Source: Halichondria panicea
Taxonomy: Eukaryota > Porifera > Demospongiae > Suberitida > Halichondriidae
Assembly: GCF_963675165.1 (NCBI RefSeq)
Contig: NC_087390.1
Location: 2,370,001-2,434,000 of the forward strand
Length of the DNA: 64,000 bases
Reading direction: 5' to 3'
Part shown: positions 12,578 to 24,825 of the stretch, piece by piece
Numbering within the stretch: position 1 is the first letter of the stretch
How the letters are laid out: the number at the start of each line of letters is the position of its first letter
Notes under the pieces: model-generated
Database searches by the model: none
Seen by the model: the letters and a program-made list of their open reading frames with translations, nothing else
Told to the model about the DNA's origin: nothing
Translations under genes and position numbers: made by a program

Positions 12578-12640
12578 ATAGTGAACACTCGTTAGTGTTG
12601 AGCAAACACTTGAGTCGATTCTACGAGAAAACTTCCGCTG
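12578..12640 (+). pseudogene. Candidate upstream MINDY4 exon (segment 1 copy)
   Basis: Flanked by a TATGCAG acceptor and GTGAGT donor and reading SEHSLVLSKHLSRFYEKTSA. Decayed copies are at about 20502-20571 and 30203-30260 and, reversed, at about 61145-61210. In every case it lies 1.1-1.4 kb upstream of a copy of the MINDY4 exon found at 542-607, so it is probably the preceding exon, whose intact version lies left of the window. Similarity to known MINDY4 is weak here, so the assignment is inference. Confidence 0.45.
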
Positions 12641-13659
12641 GTGAGTTGATTGTTTAATAAGGAACACAGAACACATGTGATAGTAACTAGTCCTAACACT
12701 GCGGTCACATGTGCTTATAATTATTGATACTAACTTTTGGCTATGTAAATTATGTAGTTGGGACTGTCATTGGAAGCATGATCAATCCCAAAAGTTATTA
12801 CAGTGTACATGTCCACCACCACAATAAGAACTATGACAAATCACAAATTACTAAAACAAAACTGTGAATACATAATTATATTACATGTGGGAAGAACGTT
12901 GTATGTACATTCATTATACCGTTAATATAGAATACTAGTTAGGGAGTTTCCTTTACTTAGATCATTGCCCATTCTCTCATTTTGTATACGTAGCACGGTC
13001 GACCTGTTACAATCGTGCTACATGTACTAATTATGATGTTTGCTGCTGTGGGAACCATCACATGACACCATGCCTCAGCATTAGTTGTCAGCTCCAAACA
13101 TGTATATAATGCTGACAGTGTACGTATAACTGTGTGCCAGTTATCAGTTAATTACGTGTCACTTATTAAAAAACAGTGGCTATAAAATTATAATGAGTTG
13201 TTTGCAAACAGAAATAACGATTATGATGTTGCTAAATTTTGCAACAAGTGCTGTAATCTTTCTGAAGTTGCGCAAAATTAATAAGTTATTGCAATTGAGA
13301 CTTCGAGATCACCACACGAATACATATTTCCATTATCATTTTCATTTATTTCCTCGATGGGTGTCGCTCGCTCTCTGTTCTCCTGTCTTCTCCTCGTTAG
13401 CAACAGTAACAATAAAGCCGCTGCTGTCAACAACTAGTACCAAGCCTGCTACGTTATCCATTCTCAGTCTTCAGTTGTTTACTTTACTAAGCACAACTGA
13501 CAAGATTGTGGCTGTATTCCTATTTTGAATACCATGTGGTCTTGGAATTGAATGAACATGGAATTATATACGCCTTCCTTTTCATCGTTTTGAGATTGCT
13601 TACTTTACTCGAATATAATTATTCTACCCCAACATTATTTTTCTCTTAATTCCATCCAG

Positions 13660-15565
13660 ATAATTGAGCATACATTCGAAATACAATGGACTCCTTTCTT
13701 CAGTCAAGGTTACCATTGTGAGTTGGCTTACTTGCTTAAATATAATTATGTAGTTATTAATTGTTTCCACGTAAACAATTACACAATCATGTATCTGTTA
13801 CTATTTATAATTTTAATTAGCAATGGTAACTACGAGGTTTCCATTCCTGGTCCATATAGCAACTAGCTATGAATATCATTATGCTATACTCGAGGCTGAC
13901 AGGTTATATTGTATCAATCCTTTTTCTGTGTACCTATACATGTACAGTTGTCTGGAACAACAAGAGGAGAGGACTCATTACAAGACCTTGCGACAATACA
14001 ATAATTATAACTCAAGTACTTGTATGAAAGAATTAAGTTAACCTCCTATTAGCCTCGAGACCAGGCCAAATTATTGCAATTGAGACTTCGAGATCACACG
14101 AATACGTATTTCCATTATCATTTTCATTTATTTCCTCGATGGGTGTCGCTCGCTCTCTGTTCTCCTGTCTTCTCCTCGTTAGCAACAGTAACAATAAAGC
14201 CGCTGCTGTCAACAACTAGTACCAAGCCTGCTACGTTATCCATTCTCAGTCTTCAGTTGTTTACTTTACTAAGCACAACTGACAAGATTGTGGCTGTATT
14301 CCTATTTTGAATACCGTGTGGTCTTGGAATTGAATGAACATGGAATTATATACGCCTTCCTTTTCATCGTTTTGAGATTGCTTACTTTACTCGAATATAA
14401 TTATTCTACCCCAACATTATTTTTCTCTTAATTCCATCCAGATAATTGAGCATACATTCGAAATACAATGGACTCCTTTCTTCAGTCAAGGTTACCATTG
14501 TGAGTTGGCTTACTTGCTTAAATATATGTAGTTATTAATTGTTTCCACGTAAACAATTACACAATCATGTATCTGTTACTATTTATAATTTTAATTAGCA
14601 ATGGTAACTACGAGGTTTCCATTCCTGGTCCATATAGCAACTAGCTATGAATATCATTATGCTATACTCGAGGCTGACAGGTTATATTGTATCAATCCTT
14701 TTTCTGTGTACCTATACATGTACAGTTGTCTGGAACAACAAGAGGAGAGGACTCATTACAAGACCTTGCGACAATACAATAATTATAACTCAAGTACTTG
14801 TATGAAAGAATTAAGTTAACCTCCTATTAGCCTCGAGACCAGGCCAAATTATTGCAATTGAGACTTCGAGATCACACGAATACGTATTTCCATTATCATT
14901 TTCATTTATTTCCTCGATGGGTGTCGCTCGCTCTCTGTTCTCCTGTCTTCTCCTCGTTAGCAATAGTAACAATAAAGCCGCTGCTGTCAACAACTAGTAC
15001 CAAGCCTGCTACGTTATCCATTCTCAGTCTTCAGTTGTTTACTTTACTAAGCACAACTGACAAGATTGTGGCTGTATTCCTATTTTGAATACCGTGTGGT
15101 CTTGGAATTGAATGAACATGGAATTACTATTTATATATGCCTTCCTTTATTTCTTCCACACAACACCTCTTCCCACATCCCCACTTCCCAGTATAGACAA
15201 CATTTTTTTCATCGTTTTGAGATTGCTTACGAATACCTTAAGGTGACATATTTTCACAGGTAGATTTGTTTGCATTTTTACAGTTTTGTACATTTTGCGG
15301 TATAATATTTTGCGAAATGTCGATCTGGATACATTAAACAAGAGGGCGGCCAATTATTTGCGAGTATTAATTTTTGCGATTTTACTCTCATTCGCAGAAA
15401 TAGCAGAAATTAATACACGCGAAAATATGTCACCTTAAGGTATATTCTACCCAATATTATTTTTCTCCTTAATTCCATCCAGATGATTGAGCATATACAT
15501 TCACGAATAGAAATACAATGGACTCCTTTCTTCGGTCAAGGTTACCATTGTGGTCAAGGTTACCA
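13660..15565 (+). pseudogene. Three broken copies of the first visible MINDY4 exon
   Basis: Copies at about 13660, 14442 and 15483, each between an ATCCAG acceptor and a GTGAGTTGG donor-like sequence. The first two lack several bases between CATTC and ACAATGG, so the frame is lost. The third has a TA insertion and a short duplication (GGTCAAGGTTACCATTGT twice). All are non-functional. Confidence 0.75.
15234..15442. mobile_element. 209-bp MITE with TACCTTAAGGTGACA ends
   Basis: Ends TACCTTAAGGTGACATATTT and the exact complement, TA at both borders. It sits inside tandem unit 3 at the sequence CGAATA, which is uninterrupted in units 1 and 2, giving a direct empty-site comparison. A half copy is at about 16697-16765. 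Confidence 0.85.
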
Positions 15566-16841
15566 TTGTGAGTTGGCTTACTTGCTTAAATATGTAGTCA
15601 TTAATTGTTTCCATTACACAATCATGTATCTAGCTGTTACTATTTTTAATTTTAACTAGCAATGGTAACTACGAGGTTTCCATTCCTGGTCCATATAGCA
15701 ACTAGTTATGACTATCATTATGCTGTACTCGGAGGCTGACAGGTTATATTGTATCAATCCTTTCTCTGTGTACCTATACATGTACAGTTGTCTGGAACAA
15801 CAAGTAAGGACTTATTACAAGACCTTGCGACAATACAATAATTATAACCCAAGTAATTGTATGAAAGTCAACCTCGAGACCAGTAGACCAGTAGACTGTC
15901 TCGAGGCTAGCCTCCTATAGGAACTCTACTCTATGATATTCATAGCTGACAACCTATGTTTGTGGTTTTGTTATGATGCCCTTAAGCTTGATGTACAAGA
16001 AATTGATATTCAGTACGTTGTACTGCCTAACGACTTGAACCAAATCATGTCTTACACTTTGCTGTATCAGGAGAGAGGACGCACGCACATTCCATTCTAC
16101 ATCTACGTAGGACTGAAGTTGTGTAAACTGTTAGCCATGAATAAAATTAAATGTGGGCTGGAGGTAGAAACCACACTGTGTATGCTGATATCATTTTTAA
16201 CTAATTAACCACCTCACCTACTATGCACCCACTTAAGATGCGGTCTGGTTAGTGTTGGATTTTGACAGTATGCAATTTATTGGCACCCATTATTGTTATT
16301 ATCTGTGCTGTAGGACACCGTTCCATTCTCAGGTGCATGCTGGCAGAGTCTCACAGATAAATAGCTGCATGTAGAATTAAGAACATACATTAAGAGAGTG
16401 ACGTAGTATGACATACTTGTACCGTAACGTGGTTTACTAACTTATAGTTTCACAACAATCATTATAAGAAAATCATGAATATTCATGAGCAAACTGTTTA
16501 CCGTATAACCCATAACGGGGCTATTTTTAGACACGTACATTAAGTGGACTATTCAGTATGTGTCATGTTGCACCAACACACTGAAATCATTCTTGTACGT
16601 GCAATCATGTTCTAGCAATTAGTGCAATCACATTTATGGCAACGTAAACCATATCCTCGTCCTCTGAGGTTTACTGCCATAAATTCTGATGTAGTAGACG
16701 TGCATATTTTCGCGTGTATTAATTTCTGCTATTTCTGAATGAGAGTAAAATTGCAATAATTTGTTCTCGCAGAACGGAAAATGCAACTTCAACGTTTTTT
16801 CATCGTTTTGAGATTTTTATGTACCAATAACATCTGATAGG

Positions 16842-16903
16842 TCACAGTGTGCACTCACCAAGTAAGAGAATGCGACTACAAGGACTTGGGGTGCACTTAC
16901 AAG
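16842..16903 (+). pseudogene. Orphan TRAF exon 5, start of duplicated segment 2
   Basis: Encodes TVCTHQVRECDYKDLGCTYK-like sequence (as in TRAF exon 5) with the first codons replaced and a GTACGT donor. No exon 4 or 6 is nearby. Marks the start of segment 2. Confidence 0.75.
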
Positions 16904-18515
16904 GTACGTACGTTCACACAGCAAATTGATTCACTCATTACAAGTATACATAATTATATATACTCGTATGCTGATACTTAGTAATATATATAGTCTAGTG
17001 GCTATATAGGGAGATTGAGTCATAGATTATATTAAAGTATATAGAAATGATCGAATCGTATTGCAATAGATAAAATTGTGAGAATTTACTTATTGCTGCT
17101 AGCTGGTTTGATAACACAATCTGATAGCGTTCCATTGAACGTATTGCTCCCTCTCTGCTCTCCTGCCCTAGCTCCCCTCGTTAGCATTTTTAGCCCCTTT
17201 TCATTTTTGCCTACGTTTCCAGTAAAATGTCCATTCACTCATAATCATACGTATGTAAGCATGCAGAGTCAGCTCTGTAGGGGTTGTCAGAATACGCCTG
17301 AAATGTTGTTCATTTGAATAGATTGCTGGGAACACAAGCGCTGCAGTCAGCAGCTAGATAAGGTAAATCTTCTTTATATACCCTTGGGTAGTCCCTGGCC
17401 TTTATATAAAAATCCCTAACCACTGTCTGGAAATTCCTATGAATTCACTACCTGATTCACTACCTGGCTTAGAAAATGCGTTATTTCTGGAAACGATGGA
17501 GTCCCCTAGCAACTGATTAGCAACTTTAATTAATGAGTGAGCAAAAAAACGCGAAATAAATTAAAGCTGCATGGGGAGCCCTATGATGAGCAATGAGCCT
17601 GCTATTCCCCGATTCTTTTGGCTGCCTCTACCCTGATTGTACTGGTCCTAGATGTGCTACTGGTCCTGAGTGCAACCATGATTGTTGTTAAAAACAATCG
17701 ATACCAAAAGTTCAAGTCTAAAATTAATGGCTGTATCAGCATGCAGAGCCTTGCAGCTCTCTTCTCACTCTTGCAGCTACCAATAGCTAACGTTTTAGTG
17801 CAGAGCTAACTACTAAGTAGAGTATACGTAGCAACACTCGGTAAACAAGTTTGGCTACGTGCTCTTCCGAAAAGGCTGCAATGGCATTCCAAGTATAGGC
17901 ATAACTCGAGAACGAAGCATTATTTTGGAAATCCACAAATAATAATCCAAGTAAACATGACAAGAAGCCTATAGAAACTCTTACTTGCACTTGATTCATC
18001 CTTGAGCACCTGTAGCAGTCTACACAGACACACAGACACAAACACACTACCATATACCTCGCTTGCGCATGCGCACCGAGGCATAATAAGCTATCTATAA
18101 CCATTGCGTTCTGGAAAGGATCGTGATGTTGTACAAGTTCTGGTATAGGTATATTTGCGATTTATGCCAAGTGCTCAAAAATCATGTTTGATACTCGCAA
18201 ATTAGTAGTAGGCCGGTACCTTAGTAGTAGGTACCTTCTTATTAAAACATGAACAACACCCATGCATGGCATGCCTTACACTTTGCTGTATTCATAGCTA
18301 CCATGTGATTGTTTTCATAACAAAAGATTATTCCAGAAGCCTAGTTAAGCCTGTGTGCATGGCTATTTTTAGAGTTGTTGCATTTTGACCTCTGAGGTCA
18401 AAGGAAACAGTGTGCCAGTGTCATATGACACAGTTTATGGTGGTGAACTGTGCCAGTATCTCCATGGATATTGGAGTTGCATGCCCTTTCTTCTTTTATA
18501 CGCCCTTGTTATTAC

Positions 18516-18765
18516 CAGGAGCCCATAAAGAGAAGGAGCGGCTAACTTCAACGTATACTCGGGGATCACATCCCGTAATTGCCGGTGAAACCGCACTTCC
18601 TTGTTTGGAAGTGACTAAGTGCTTACAAACCGCAGCCCTGCATTGCGTATAACACGTGTAGGGATTCACCCACTTAAGTGACTCTGCATATATGGAAATA
18701 CGGTCATAACCACTTACGGGATGTGATCCCCGTAGTCAGCCGCTCCTTCTCTTTATGGGCTCCTG
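18516..18765. mobile_element. 250-bp inverted-repeat element with 7-bp target duplication
   Basis: Ends CAGGAGCCCATAAAGAGAAG and its exact complement, flanked on both sides by TTATTAC (18509-18515 and 18766-18772). A second, inner inverted pair (GGGATCACATCCCGTAA / TTACGGGATGTGATCCCC) follows the ends. Non-coding. Confidence 0.85.
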
Positions 18766-19279
18766 TTATTACGCTGTAAGTAAGTCATTAACTAGGTCAT
18801 GTCTTGTCATGTTGCACCACACACTGTTGCTAATTTCACTTGTGAAATTATTCTTATGCAATTATTAGCAACAGGAGTTCAACACGCGAGAGTAATCTGA
18901 TAAACCAACTCGGCGCAGAGAGTCCAACTCCCACACACATTCTGGACTAATCTGTCACTAACACTTGTAATTGTTAGCCATGAATAAAATCAAATGTGGG
19001 CTGGAGGTAGCATGACCTGTATTGCTTGTTGTGTGCAGAGGTTGTGTGTTGCTGATATCATTTTTAACTACGCACCCACTTAAAATGTGACGTAGTGTGA
19101 CATACTTGTACGGAACATGGTTTGTATTACAACTACCATCTCAATGTTCACACAACTACGCTCTTTTTGTTCCTTTTCTCTATCGTAAATGTTTTCCTCG
19201 ATAGATATTTCAATATAATTATCCTGTTAGATGACTATTATACGTGTATGCTGGTCATGCCCCCCTCCCTATACACACA

Positions 19280-22200
19280 GGAGTTGCAAGGTTAGCTTGC
19301 TACTGACTGGGTGGCAGTGTCTAACGTCTTTGATGGGGAGGTGAACATGAAAAGCAAAGGAAAGAGGTTGCATGGTTAGGTTAGGGAGTAGGTTAGAGGT
19401 TTGGTGCAAGTGCTTTCAACTGAACTGAGACGCAGACAGTTCATAATGAGAAATTCCCCTTAAACCCAGAGTTTGCAGTTTATGAGGTCAATCCTGTAGT
19501 CCTTGATTATTGATCATTTGTTTGTTATTTTATAGTAGTCTCCATGGCGCTGAATGTAGCACGGGGGGGTGTTGTGTAGCCTCGAGACTAGGCCGTTAAT
19601 TTGTTACAGACAGAACGCCTGGTCAAGTTCCAACGTAGAACTCTTGTAATTGGTCCAGGAATTTCATAAACCGGTAATTAACCACGCGCCCACAACCGGT
19701 CATGAATGTCATTATGATACAACAATCCACGGAATGACTTATTTAGTACGTTGAGGTTCATGTGACCGAGTTCATTAGGAAGAGTATGAAACTCCACTTA
19801 AAACCCCCCGTAGTAGGCGTTCTGCTGTCCAGCCTACGTCACAACCACATATTGTATCAATTTGCAATGAATAACATTAGTGATGATTATACCGTATGTA
19901 TAAATTTCTCAGACAGCAAAAAATAAATTGTCTGGGTATAATTGGAACAGATCATTATAGCCCACGTGAGATGTCCGGAATAAGTGTTATATGCCCACTT
20001 GAATGAAAAGTACGTACTTGCAACCTATAGGATACAACTAGCTAACAGTCTCAAAAACTATTGTAAACGAACAAAAAGCTTGTTTTTTTTCTACATGAAC
20101 TTATACCCTTTCAGTGATACAATCAGGCTGGTACGTGTCACCAAACCGGCTCGTCTCAGCATTTACACGATTGTTATTATCAGTAGAGACGGGCCCCAGG
20201 AAAGCAATACACACCCACGTACCAGCCTGATTGTATCACTGAAAGGGTATAAGTTCATGTAGAATAAACCTACCGTAACAAAGATATTGGAAGATTTTAA
20301 TCTTTCTTTGCTGTGGTGAAAACAAAGCCTTTCCTTTCTGATTCCATGTCAACATGATGTTTATTTCTGTGATAGTTTTCAAAGGGGACATAATTCAGTA
20401 TAACCGAAGTGAATTTGATATTTGTCAGGGAAGTTTATTATAAATAATTACAAGTGTTGCTAAGTAAACATGTAATTTGTTCTTTCCCCATGCATGCATA
20501 TGGTGAACACTCATTAATTTTAGTGTTGAGCAAACACAGTCGTTTCTACGAGATAACTTCCGCTGGTGAGTTGATTGTTTTGGTATTCATACTAAGGAAC
20601 ACAGAACACATGTGCATGATGGTAACTGATCCTAACATGTGCTTATATTGATACTAACTTGTGGCTAAAGATAATTGCATGTATGTAATTATGTAGTTGG
20701 GACTGGTCATGGGAATCATGATCAATCCCAAAAGTTATTACAGTGTCCATGTTCACCACCACAATAGGAACTATGTCTAAAATAAAACTGTAAATTTCAT
20801 GAATACATTACATGTGGAAGAACGTTGTATGTACATTCATTACACCATAAGTATGGAACACCAGTTAGGGAGTTTCCTTGATTTACTTGGATCATTTCCC
20901 ATTCTCTCATTTTTGTTAAGCTGTATACCTAACAGCTAGTGCAGCATGATTGTAACAGGTCTGACTGTGAATGTAAGGTGTTTGGTGCTGGGAACCATCA
21001 CATGAATTTAATTTGAGCTTTGTCACCATGCCTTGATCAGCATTAGTTGTCAGCTCCTACACGTATATAATGCTGTACGTATAATGTGTGCAGTTATCAG
21101 TATGATCAAGTGCGTTTCAGCAATCTGGATTTTAAAAGAGTGGTTAGTATAAGTGTTTGCAAATTTACATAGAAATTATTGGATCACACAAAAACACGCA
21201 CTCTCCATTGTCATTTTCATTTGTTTCCTCGGTGGGTATCGCTCCCTCTCTGTTCTCCTGTCCTCCCCTCGTTAGCTAACAATAATTATAGCTTTTGTTG
21301 TCAACAGTGCTAAGCCTGCTACGTTATCCATTCAGTTGTTAGCTTTACTTTACTAAGCACAACTGACTGGCTGTATTTCTATTTTGATTACCGTGTAGTC
21401 TTGGATGAGTGAACAACGTTTTTTAAGTATGGAAATGGAGTGTAAGTTCAGCAGCAGGATTGCTAACAGTAAGACAATCGTTTATCTCCTCAACTGTTTT
21501 CAACTGCAAGAGTAGGTCATGCACTTCTGCTCCAATTAATATCCGTCTCTGCTTTATCTATGGTTAATTAAGTATGCAGCAGAATGCTGGGGTGTGTGCT
21601 ATTAATAGTTATGCCCTTTTAAGGTGTAACAATAATAGCCTTTTGTATAATCTATTTCGCTGGGGTTATCTCAATCCATTGCGGTTTTCAATAATGCACA
21701 GACTCAAAATTTGTGCATTATTATGTACTTGTCTCTTAATTCAGATGATCGAGCTTTTATTCACGGTACAATAGACTCCTTTCTTCAGTCAAGGCTTGCG
21801 TTGGTGAGTCAGGTATTGGTGAGTCAGGTGTTTGCTTATGTCATTTTTTCCATGTCCACAAAAACAGTTACATAGTAGTCTGTTACTATTTTTACTGCAA
21901 TGGTATGGTAACTATAACATTATGAGTGGTAACTATAACATTATGAATGGTAACTATAACATTATGAGGTTTCCATTCCAACCGCAACAATAGCTATGAA
22001 TATCATTATGCTAGGAGCCTGGCAGCCTGCATGCTTCATCTTATATTGTATCAATTCTTGCTCTGTAGCTATAGTTGTCTGAAGTAAGGACTCATTACAG
22101 ACTTTAGATGATACAATAATTATGAAAGAAGTATGCCTCCTTGGAACTATATAGCTCTATTGAGTCTACTCTAGTATTCATATACAATGATAATCATATT

Positions 22201-23520
22201 ATTATACCTAAAAAGCTAGTTTGGGATTTTGCTATATACGATGCCCTTGCTGGACAACTGTTGTGCAAACCGTAATTAATCTGCATAATTTAAGTGCAAA
22301 GTTTTGCTTAATGCATTCAGTTACTGACTGTTTTAGGTAGGAAGCTTCTAGAACATGAACTACACAATGAAAGCCATGCCTTACACATAGCTGTATTCAT
22401 AGCGTGTGTTGTTTGTTGTTTTAAACGCCCACACAATGACCATTCCAGAAGCCTTTATAACGTAGTCAGCTGTTGTCAATGCTGTCAATGTTGTCATGCT
22501 ATTTATGTCAACTTCAATGGTTGTCTTCAGCTCATGTAAAATAATATAAGGCGCGAAGCAACTAATACTGCATCGTCTCTCAGAAAACCTTTGTATAATA
22601 ATAATTATGTATGTATGTCATGCTTCAGGAATGCGGAATTGGGTGTGGCTACATTCGGTTATTACCTCATTCTTGTGCAAACATCTTAGCAGCCATTGCA
22701 GCCATTGCAGCCACACATTTTTTGAATGCCACGTACATTGCCAATTGAAAGAATCACTTCCTGGTTCAGTTTTTGAGAAGGTGGGTATAATTATTGACTA
22801 TGCTGGCCCAGTATCTATAAAGTACGGCCACGTGAGCATGACTATGCTCTTTTTGTTCTTTTCTCTATCAGGAACGCTCTCCTCAATTGACACTTTGCAG
22901 TCACTCTGTTTGCTTCTCATGATCAGTAGCAAGTGCACAATACCGTATAATCTGGTTAGTAAGTGCATGCGCCTATATAGGGAAAGAGCAAGCCTCTTAA
23001 TCTATGCGCTATTAGTTGATGTGCGCTTATTAACCAGTAACAGGAACGCCTTAAGTTGTTGAAGTCCTTCTGTAATTTTCTATTCATGGTGAAATCTATT
23101 GAAATGTGCTTGTATAGAAGAATCGGCCAAAGAGTCATTGGTATTTGAGGTATGTGCTTCTATGGTGTCATTTTGCTATGCTATGCCGGAAATTTTATGG
23201 TTATGTACATGTAGACAATGGCTCTATTCTCCATATTCACATGCAGGAGACTACAAAGGATATTTGACAGCTATAACTTCGATAGTCTGGCTAACCACCA
23301 TACAACTGACTATATATAGGTACGTTGAGAGATGTGCAAACCTCAGCTAATGTACTCCCACATGCAGTGCAGAGGGGAGAGCTAGGGTCGTTGGTGGAGA
23401 TGCATTGACCTCACCACTGGAGCTGTGCATTCGGACTAAGTGAGTGAGAGGTTTTGTGTTGTGTACTATTGTCAGTATGTTTTAGAGGAATACTTCTGTG
23501 AGCTGGAACAGATCTTAAAC
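19280..23520 (+). pseudogene. Scattered MINDY4 exon remnants in segment 2
   Basis: Remnants: exon ELVNLLLTG at 19280-19370 (frame broken); first visible exon at 21744-21802 (premature TAG); exon 7 at about 23247-23440 (several indels; LELCIRTK still legible); last exon at about 23482-23520. The ELVNLLLTG exon lies upstream of the first exon, so the order is scrambled. Confidence 0.7.
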
Positions 23521-24757
23521 AATTCTTTGATATTTGATTGGGACTCCCCACCCTAACCATAACTATAATGACTATTTAATTATCTGCAACTATAAAATTA
23601 TTTGTTCTATTTTTAGCATTACATTGCGTGTGTCTACCTCCTACCTCCTATAAGTGTAAAACATGACTGTGTTATCTATTTATTTTTAGAATATTCATCA
23701 TAGGAGAAGCCTAACCAATGGATGACTAATCGATGAAGGAGTTCAATTAGAAGGAGGGATTGGAAACTTTTGCACACATTTATAGAGTTCAATACAGGGG
23801 TCCGACAGGCGCAATGCAACTCAAGCAATAACCCACGACGTGGGCGGATAATTAGTGGACGAGCTGCACCACGCCGGCCTGTTGTTCCTCAGAGTTCAAT
23901 GTATAGCTTGCAAAAACATCTGTATTTCGGGCCTGGAAATAGTGGGGAAAACCCGCGAATGTAAATAGACTATGCCAGCATCACATACGTACATGTAAGG
24001 CAGTGCAGGTGTGCTAAAACAATTTTTTTTCTGTAGCTAAGATTCATGTACAAGATTGGCACAAGGAAAGAATAATTATTGTTACAGTCAAGTTAAAAAG
24101 ATTGTACCTGACTTTCGTGGACGGCCAGGTCAATTGATGGTGTTGGCGTGTTCGGAAGCAAAGGTATAGATCGGGGCCTCAGATGCACCATAGATCGATT
24201 GAGTAGTAATCTATGGATGCACATTATGGTGGATCTTAGGAGTGAAAATTTTAGTCTACAGTGACCCAGTGGAGGGTGGAACTGTATGATCTTCCTTGCT
24301 TCTCATAATAGTGGAGAAGCGATGATTTTGACACAAACGGCACCCCATAAATTCCTCCAGCAGCTTCTTCTCATTCGATAGCATTGGGTCTGGGTGGAGT
24401 TGCAATAGCATGTGGGTTGAACACCCTAACATCAATCATATATACATAGTACTCTACTATCTATGCATCAATGTACGACAATGTCCAAACGAGCACCCTA
24501 GCTCTTCACGATTTGGCTTTCACTCATTTCTAGTTCTAGCATAAGCCTTTTGATTTTAAGCACCTTCCACATCATCATAGCCTCGAGACCAGCCGTTCGT
24601 TATACGAACGGCTGGTCTACCTCTTGGTCTACCTCAAGTTCATGCAGGCAGGCATGTTTTGCTGACTAGGCACAACTGTTGCAATTTATTACGTCACCGA
24701 AATGTGACTTCAAAGAACAGTCTGTTTGCTTTGATCATAATCTATTTTAGCTACAAG
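23521..24757. other. Intergenic stretch upstream of TRAF-B
   Basis: No exon recognised. It holds a perfect 14-bp hairpin with a TAT loop at 24587-24617 (arms GACCAGCCGTTCGT) and a block at 23813-23890 (ACCCACGACGTGGGCGGATAA) with a weak inverted counterpart near 49810-49890. Confidence 0.5.
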
Positions 24758-24765
24758 TATAAAAG
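24758..24765 (+). promoter_or_regulatory. TATA box of TRAF-B
   Basis: TATAAAAG, 68 bp before the start codon. The sequence after it (ATCATGAGTCTAAAATCT ... GTAGTCAAAG) is shared with the TRAF-C 5' leader. Confidence 0.6.
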
Positions 24766-24825
24766 TAGCTTGCTAGATCATGAGTCTAAAATCTATTAAG
24801 TTCAATATAGTGGTAGTCAAAGCCA

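Larger units (their letters stand above)
13285..15910. repeat. 778-bp tandem triplication carrying a MINDY4 exon remnant
   Basis: Three head-to-tail units begin at about 13285, 14071 and 14849 (each with TTGCAATTGAGACTTCGAGA), period 778-786 bp. Units 1 and 2 are almost identical; unit 3 is identical in its first 270 bp, then carries extra sequence and a 209-bp MITE and is more diverged. Each unit contains a copy of the 66-bp MINDY4 exon. Confidence 0.9.
9990..16835 (+). repeat. Duplicated segment 1 (TRAF exon 5 remnant to MINDY4 remnants)
   Basis: Blocks of this stretch recur in the same order at 16842-23520, at 28330-35200 and, inverted, at 63340-58490. Shared blocks include CCTGCTATTCCCC (10703), the TCTCTCTAGTCCC...AGCCCTAGCTGATGAG block (11846), TAGTGTTGAGCAAACACTTG (12592) and CATACATTCGAAATACAATGG-type sequence (13670). 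No intact gene is present; the short open frames here do not resemble known proteins. Confidence 0.75.
16842..23520 (+). repeat. Duplicated segment 2
   Basis: Same block order as segments 1 and 3: orphan TRAF exon 5, CCTGCTATTCCCC, the GACGGGCCCCAGGAAAGCAA block (20187, as at 12290), the candidate upstream exon, then MINDY4 exons. It also holds the 17675-18112 repeat and the element at 18516-18765. No intact gene. Confidence 0.7.

Noticed and set aside
22607-23062. 151-codon plus-strand open frame
   Set aside because: Overlaps decayed MINDY4 intron-like sequence shared with segment 3, where the frame is not kept; no motif.
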